Shown: positions 6,668 to 9,919 of the stretch, in pieces
Layout of the letters: each line of letters opens with the position of its first letter
How positions within the stretch are numbered: position 1 is the first letter of the stretch
Origin: an uncultured Roseateles sp.
Lineage (GTDB): Bacteria > Pseudomonadota > Gammaproteobacteria > Burkholderiales > Burkholderiaceae
Assembly: GCA_946480605.1 (NCBI GenBank)
Contig: CAMLKW010000170.1
Coordinates: 1-9,919, forward strand
Direction of reading: 5' to 3'
DNA length: 9,919 nucleotides
Program-made: the position numbers and the translations under genes
The notes under the pieces: model-generated
What the model was told of the DNA's origin: nothing
What the model saw: the letters and a program-made list of their open reading frames with translations, nothing else
Database searches by the model: none

Positions 6668-8584
6668 CTAACGGCTGTGCGAGGTCAGCCGCGCCAGCGG
6701 CGACGCGGCACTGACGCCCGGCGCCACGGTGGCGGCACCCCGCGCGGGCTTGCCGCCCTCGGCATCATCCACCTCGCCGCCGGCCAGCGCGGCGATGCTG
6801 CCCGGGCTGCGGCGCATCGCCACGCCCACGGCCAGGATGTCGATGACCAGCAGGTGCAGGATGCGGCTGACCATGGGCAGGTGGGTCTCGATGTCCTCGA
6901 CGTGGTCCACGATCAGCGTCACGTCGGCCTTCTTGGCCAACGGGCTCTGGCTGGCCGTGATGGCCACCACCTTGGCGCCGCGCTCCTGCGCCTTCTCGAC
7001 GACGGCCAGCAGCTCCGGCAGCCGGCCGCCGCTGCTGATGACGACGGCCACGTCGCCCTCGCGCAGCACGTCGGCGGCCAGCAACTGCAGGCGCGGGTCG
7101 GTGTAGGCGCCGCAGGGCATGCCGAAGCGCAGGAACTTGAACTGCGCATCCTGCGCGACCACGCTGTAGTGGCCCAGCGCGAAGAACTCGATGCGGCCTG
7201 CGGCCAGCAGCATCTCGGTGGCGCGGTCGATGGTGTCGCGGTTCAGGTGGCTGCGCACCTGCAGGATGGCGCTGGCCGTGTTGCCCAGCACCTTGGCGCC
7301 CAGCTCCAGCATGGAGTCGTTGGTGTTGACCTGGGTGTGCGTGACGGGCACGGTGCCGGTCAGGCCCGAGGCCAGGCGCAGCTTGAAGTCCGACAGGCCT
7401 TCGCAGCCGAGGGACCGGCAGAAGCGGATGACGGTCGGCTGGCTGACGCCGGCGGCGCGGGCGATCTCTGCGATGGGGTCGTTCAGCACCGAGCGCGGCT
7501 GGGCCAGCACCAGGTCGGCCACGCGCAGTTCGGCCGGCGACAGTTCGCTGCGCGCGCGCCGGATCTGGCCCAGGATGGCCGAGCCGGGCGAGGCCTGCAG
7601 GTGGCGCAGCTGGTTTTCAAGAATCGCCGAGGCGCCCTTGAAGGTGGCGTGTTCGGCGGTGATGACGAAGGTGGGGATGGCCGCCACATAGTCGTGGAAG
7701 CGGCCCTTGTCCTCGAAGCGGGCGCGGAAGGGGCTGCGGTCGAACCACTCGCCCAGGCGCGGCACGATGCCGCCACCGATGTAGATGCCGCCCAGCGAGC
7801 CCAGCGTCACCGCCAGGTTGGCGGCCGCGGTGCCCAGCAGGCCGCAGAAGACCTCCAGCGTCTCCACACACAGCGCGTCGCCGTCGTCGAGTGCCTTCTG
7901 CGTGATGGCAGGCGCCTGCAGCGCGGGGGCGTCGGCGACGCCGTTGCGGTCGGCCAGCGCCTTGTAGATCAGCTCCAGGCCGGGGCCGGAGATCAGGCGT
8001 TCGTAGGACACGTGGTCCAGCGTCTTCCACGCGAACTTGAGGATGTCCATCTCGCGCGCGTCGCGCGGGCCGAAGTTGACGTGGCCGCCCTCGGTGCCCA
8101 GCGCGATCCAGCCCTCGCCGGCCGGGATCAGGCCTGAGACGCCCAGCCCCGTGCCGGCGCCCAGCAGACCGATGACGCTGGGGCGCCGCGCCTGGCCGCC
8201 GCCCACCTGGCGCACGTCCACGTCGGCCAGACGGGGCAGGGCCATGGCCAGCGCGGTGAAGTCGTTGACGACCACCAGCGTGTCCAGCCCCAGGCGCTGG
8301 CGCATCTCGTCGATGGAGAACTGCCAGTGGTAGTTGGTCATGCGCACCTGGTCGCCCTCGACCGGGTTGGCGATGGCCACCGCCGCATGGGCGATCTGCT
8401 GTGCGCCGCCCTCGGCCCATTTCAGCCCGGCCAGGTAGGCGCTGACGGCGGCACGGAAGTCGGCATGGTCCGCGCAGCGCAGTGACACCATCTGCGTGAA
8501 TTCGCCGGGGCCCAGTTCCAGTGCAAAACGGGCATAGGTGCCGCCAATATCGGCGAGCAATCGGGGGCTGTCGAAACGGGGCAT
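6668..8584 (-). CDS. glk: Bifunctional glucokinase / RpiR-HexR-family regulator fusion
   Basis: A 638-residue fusion, close to the length I recall for Burkholderia 'bifunctional protein Glk'. Residues 1-330 are an E. coli-type glucokinase (ATP + glucose to glucose 6-phosphate). It shows phosphate motif ADIGGT (11-16), catalytic NDF (Asn107, Asp108), GAGTGLG (142-148), the TEGGH sugar-binding motif (Glu165, His168), Glu195 in the YERLISG segment and GGGIVPRLGEWF (270-281). Residues about 334-410 are an RpiR-type helix-turn-helix (IAEIARAAGVSQPTVIRFCRS, cited here as IAEIARAAGV and QPTVIRFCRS). Residues about 455-590 are a SIS sugar-phosphate domain. HexR proteins control Entner-Doudoroff glucose genes and are released from DNA by KDPG. 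Oddities: Tyr17 replaces the usual Asn after GGT, SIS loop residues differ from the family, and the last 45 residues are a low-complexity tail. The ribosome-binding site is weak (AGG, 9 nt upstream). Two HexR-like operators lie upstream. Confidence 0.94.
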   Translation of the reverse strand: MPRFDSPRLLADIGGTYARFALELGPGEFTQMVSLRCADHADFRAAVSAYLAGLKWAEGGAQQIAHAAVAIANPVEGDQVRMTNYHWQFSIDEMRQRLGLDTLVVVNDFTALAMALPRLADVDVRQVGGGQARRPSVIGLLGAGTGLGVSGLIPAGEGWIALGTEGGHVNFGPRDAREMDILKFAWKTLDHVSYERLISGPGLELIYKALADRNGVADAPALQAPAITQKALDDGDALCVETLEVFCGLLGTAAANLAVTLGSLGGIYIGGGIVPRLGEWFDRSPFRARFEDKGRFHDYVAAIPTFVITAEHATFKGASAILENQLRHLQASPGSAILGQIRRARSELSPAELRVADLVLAQPRSVLNDPIAEIARAAGVSQPTVIRFCRSLGCEGLSDFKLRLASGLTGTVPVTHTQVNTNDSMLELGAKVLGNTASAILQVRSHLNRDTIDRATEMLLAAGRIEFFALGHYSVVAQDAQFKFLRFGMPCGAYTDPRLQLLAADVLREGDVAVVISSGGRLPELLAVVEKAQERGAKVVAITASQSPLAKKADVTLIVDHVEDIETHLPMVSRILHLLVIDILAVGVAMRRSPGSIAALAGGEVDDAEGGKPARGAATVAPGVSAASPLARLTSHSR

Positions 8585-8626
8585 GGGCGAAAACCTGGCA
8601 ATACCGGCGGTGGCGGGGACTGGCGG

Positions 8627-8632
8627 ATTATT
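8627..8632 (-). promoter_or_regulatory. Possible -10 element of the fusion gene
   Basis: The minus strand reads AATAAT, five of six matches to TATAAT, about 43 bp before the start codon. No recognisable -35 lies at the right spacing, so a promoter here would need an activator or a relaxed -35. Confidence 0.3.
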
Positions 8633-8679
8633 CAGCAGGCCGCGCCCAGGCCTGTCGCGGCAACTGTGGCGGGTTGAGC

Positions 8680-8694
8680 TGTAGCTTCACTACA
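8680..8694. promoter_or_regulatory. HexR-like operator 1 (TGTAG-N5-CTACA)
   Basis: TGTAGCTTCACTACA is a 15-bp dyad with perfect 5-bp arms. It has the length and outer bases of the HexR operator known from gammaproteobacteria (consensus near TGTAATTAAATTACA). It lies upstream of the gene for a HexR-type regulator, so autoregulation is the natural reading. It is centred about 103 bp before the fusion start, upstream of the weak -10 candidate. Binding is inferred, not shown. Confidence 0.65.
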
Positions 8695-8724
8695 CCTCGG
8701 TTGGGTCGCTTTTTCCCAGGAGAG

Positions 8725-8766
8725 CGGCGCCAAAGAGAGGGGTGGTGATATCACCCCCTGGCGCCG
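8725..8766. repeat. Inverted repeat CGGCGCCA / TGGCGCCG around a palindrome
   Basis: The arms CGGCGCCA (8725-8732) and TGGCGCCG (8759-8766) are perfect reverse complements over 8 bp with a 26-bp spacer. The spacer contains the palindrome GGTGATATCACC, but the two centres differ by 4 bp. In RNA the outer stem could enclose a GGGGUG/CACCCC stem (8739-8744 with 8752-8757) and a 7-nt loop. No T-run follows in either direction, so it does not look like an intrinsic terminator. Confidence 0.5.
8744..8755. promoter_or_regulatory. 12-bp perfect palindrome, candidate protein-binding site
   Basis: GGTGATATCACC is a perfect palindrome, extended by GG and CC across one mismatched pair. Its centre (8749.5) is almost exactly midway between the two HexR-like sites. 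It does not fit the CRP spacing (TGTGA-N6-TCACA) and I cannot assign a regulator. Confidence 0.45.
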
Positions 8767-8789
8767 ATTTCGATCCTGGGGCGGGTCTG

Positions 8790-8795
8790 TATTGT
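8790..8795 (+). promoter_or_regulatory. Possible -10 element of the second glucokinase
   Basis: TATTGT matches TATAAT at four of six positions, with a weak TTTCGA 16 bp upstream as a possible -35. A start site near 8802 would place HexR-like site 2 directly on the first transcribed bases, a repressing position, and leave a leader of about 117 nt. Other placements are possible. Confidence 0.25.
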
Positions 8796-8803
8796 GAAAA
8801 TCA

Positions 8804-8818
8804 TGTAGTTTTGCTACC
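8804..8818. promoter_or_regulatory. HexR-like operator 2 (TGTAG-N5-CTACc)
   Basis: TGTAGTTTTGCTACC matches the dyad at 9 of 10 arm positions and is identical to site 1 at 11 of 15 positions. It lies 100 bp upstream of the second glucokinase start, in the probable promoter or early leader. Its centre is 124 bp from that of site 1, close to twelve helical turns, so cooperative binding or looping is conceivable. Confidence 0.6.
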
Positions 8819-8918
8819 GTCCGCGCCGACCGAAATTTCAGGCTATTTGTCCCGTGCCAGCCCAACTTCGAAAGCCGCATCGCCGCAATTCGTTCGTTTC
8901 CCCGCAAGAGGTGTCTGT

Positions 8919-9911
8919 ATGACTGCCCCGTATCCCTGGCTGGTGGCCGACGTCGGCGGCACCAATGCCCGCTTCGGTACGGTCTCCGGGCCGGGCGCCG
9001 AGGTGGGGGACGTGCGCGTGCTGCCGGTGGCTGGCCATGCCGGCCCGGCGGCGGCGGTGCGTGCCTATCTGGAAGGCCAGGCGCCCGGCGCGGAGCGCCC
9101 GCAGAGTGCCGCCTTTGCGCTGGCCACGCCGGTGCCGGGCGACCGCATCGCGCTGACCAATGGCGCCTGGGACTTTTCCCGCTCGGCCACGCAAGCGGAC
9201 CTGGGTCTGAAGGCCTTTCTTTGCATGAATGACTTCGAGGCCCAGGCCTTGTCGTTGCCGCGGCTGAAGCCTCAGCAACTGCGCGCCTGGGGGGCGCAGC
9301 CGCCGTCGGCCGTGCAGGCCCCGGTGGGCACGGTGATGGCCGTCATCGGCCCCGGTACCGGTCTTGGCGTGGGCGGCGTCGTGCGGGCGCCGGGGTTGTG
9401 GCTGACGCTGCCGGGCGAGGGCGGCCATGCCACGCTGGCGCCGGCCGACGACTTTGAAAGCGCCGTGCTGGCGCAGGCGCGGCGTGAGTTTCCGCACGTG
9501 TCGGCCGAGCGCTTCCTGTCCGGCATCGGCCTGCCGGTGCTGTGCCGCGCGGTGGCGGCGGCGCAGGGGCAGGGCGAGGACGTTGCCGGCCTGCCCACCG
9601 AGCAGATCGTGGCGCGCGGCCTGGCGGACCAGTCGCCGGCCTGCTCGCGCACGCTGGACCTGTTCTGCGCCATGCTGGGCGGCTTTGCCGGCAACGTGGC
9701 GCTGACGCTGGGCCCGCGCGGCGGCGTCTTCATTGGCGGCGGCATCGTGCCGCGCCTGGGCGAGCGCTTCTTCCAGTCGCAGTTCCGTGCGCGCTTCGAG
9801 GCCAAGGGGCGCTTGCACCCCTTCCTGGCGGCCATCCCTACCGCCCTCATCACCGACACGCTGGCGGCCCTCTCGGGCGCCGCGCTGGCGCTGGAGCAGG
9901 CGGACACCTGA
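8919..9911 (+). CDS. glk: Glucokinase, single-domain second copy
   Basis: A 330-residue cytoplasmic enzyme with the length of E. coli Glk (321). It phosphorylates glucose with ATP, feeding glucose 6-phosphate to the Entner-Doudoroff or related pathways. It has phosphate motif DVGGTNAR (11-18), catalytic NDF (Asn104, Asp105), GPGTGLG (144-150), PGEGGH (Glu167, His170), Glu197 in SAERFLSG and the C-terminal GGGIVPRLGERF (273-284). Every catalytic and sugar-binding position I can check is present, and the standard Asn16 is kept, unlike in the fused copy. The ATG at 8919 is preceded by AAGAGG at 7 nt; the frame stays open upstream for 59 codons, but those residues are outside the family. It is a paralogue of the divergent fusion's kinase half, sharing GGGIVPRLGE and FRARFE-KGR. 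HexR-like operators upstream suggest regulation by the fusion protein. Confidence 0.93.
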   Translation: MTAPYPWLVADVGGTNARFGTVSGPGAEVGDVRVLPVAGHAGPAAAVRAYLEGQAPGAERPQSAAFALATPVPGDRIALTNGAWDFSRSATQADLGLKAFLCMNDFEAQALSLPRLKPQQLRAWGAQPPSAVQAPVGTVMAVIGPGTGLGVGGVVRAPGLWLTLPGEGGHATLAPADDFESAVLAQARREFPHVSAERFLSGIGLPVLCRAVAAAQGQGEDVAGLPTEQIVARGLADQSPACSRTLDLFCAMLGGFAGNVALTLGPRGGVFIGGGIVPRLGERFFQSQFRARFEAKGRLHPFLAAIPTALITDTLAALSGAALALEQADT

Positions 9912-9919
9912 GGCCCGGC

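Larger units (their letters stand above)
8585..8918. other. 334-bp divergent regulatory region between two glucokinase genes
   Basis: This gap has no supportable gene. From left to right it holds a minus-strand -10-like AATAAT (8632-8627), a HexR-like dyad (8680-8694), the left arm of an inverted repeat (8725-8732), a 12-bp palindrome (8744-8755), the right arm (8759-8766), and a plus-strand -10-like TATTGT (8790-8795) with weak -35-like TTTCGA (8768-8773). A second HexR-like dyad follows at 8804-8818. An 8-bp palindrome GAAATTTC lies at 8832-8839 and the ribosome-binding site of the second glucokinase (AAGAGG) at 8906-8911. Parts of the region are clearly more AT-rich than the coding DNA. 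The promoter assignments are weak; the dyads are clear. Confidence 0.7.

Noticed and set aside
8744..8755. CRP-type binding site at GGTGATATCACC
   Set aside because: The GTGA and TCAC halves are separated by 2 bp, not the 6 bp expected for CRP.
8632..8907. Small minus-strand open frame of 91 codons in the divergent intergenic region
   Set aside because: It covers both operator-like sites, has no ribosome-binding site that stands out and no recognisable motif.
8742..8918. N-terminal extension of the second glucokinase to an upstream start at 8742
   Set aside because: The added 59 residues are unlike glucokinases and cross the palindrome and HexR-like site 2. The ATG at 8919 has a good ribosome-binding site and matches family length.

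Overview
The window is GC-rich DNA with tightly packed genes. The gene families point to a betaproteobacterium of the order Burkholderiales, most likely near Roseateles, Rubrivivax or Leptothrix. The main clues are a DUF2917 gene divergent from a GcvA-like LysR regulator and a glucokinase fused to an RpiR/HexR regulator, a fusion known from Burkholderia. The placement is inferred from family knowledge, not from a database search.

Layout. (1) Positions 1-134, minus strand: the 5' end of a DUF2917 gene. It is divergent from a LysR regulator (239-1159, plus), and the gap carries a small GCATG/CATGC dyad. (2) Positions 1156-1869, minus: a YebC/PmpR protein whose stop overlaps the LysR stop by 4 bp. 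(3) Positions 2009-6532, minus: a complete tripartite efflux operon in the order macA (adaptor), macB (ATPase/permease), outer-membrane factor lipoprotein. Its junctions are 1 and 2 nt, so translational coupling is likely. (4) Positions 6668-8584, minus: a 638-residue glucokinase-RpiR/HexR fusion. (5) Positions 8919-9911, plus: a second, single-domain glucokinase, divergent from the fusion across a 334-bp intergenic region.

The most interesting part is that 334-bp region. It holds two 15-bp TGTAG-N5-CTACA dyads that resemble HexR operators: one has perfect arms, the other matches at 9 of 10 arm positions. Their centres are 124 bp apart. A perfect 12-bp palindrome (GGTGATATCACC) lies almost exactly midway, and an 8-bp inverted repeat lies around it. 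The simplest model is that the regulatory half of the fusion binds these sites and controls both its own gene and the second glucokinase, linking the first step of glucose use to a sensor of sugar-phosphate intermediates. The regulator's sugar-phosphate (SIS) domain has unusual residues in its ligand loops, so its effector may not be the one known for other HexR proteins.

All genes are intact except the DUF2917 gene, which is cut by the window edge. I saw no RNA genes, insertion sequences, CRISPR arrays or prophage genes. No convincing intrinsic terminator was found in the short intergenic gaps.
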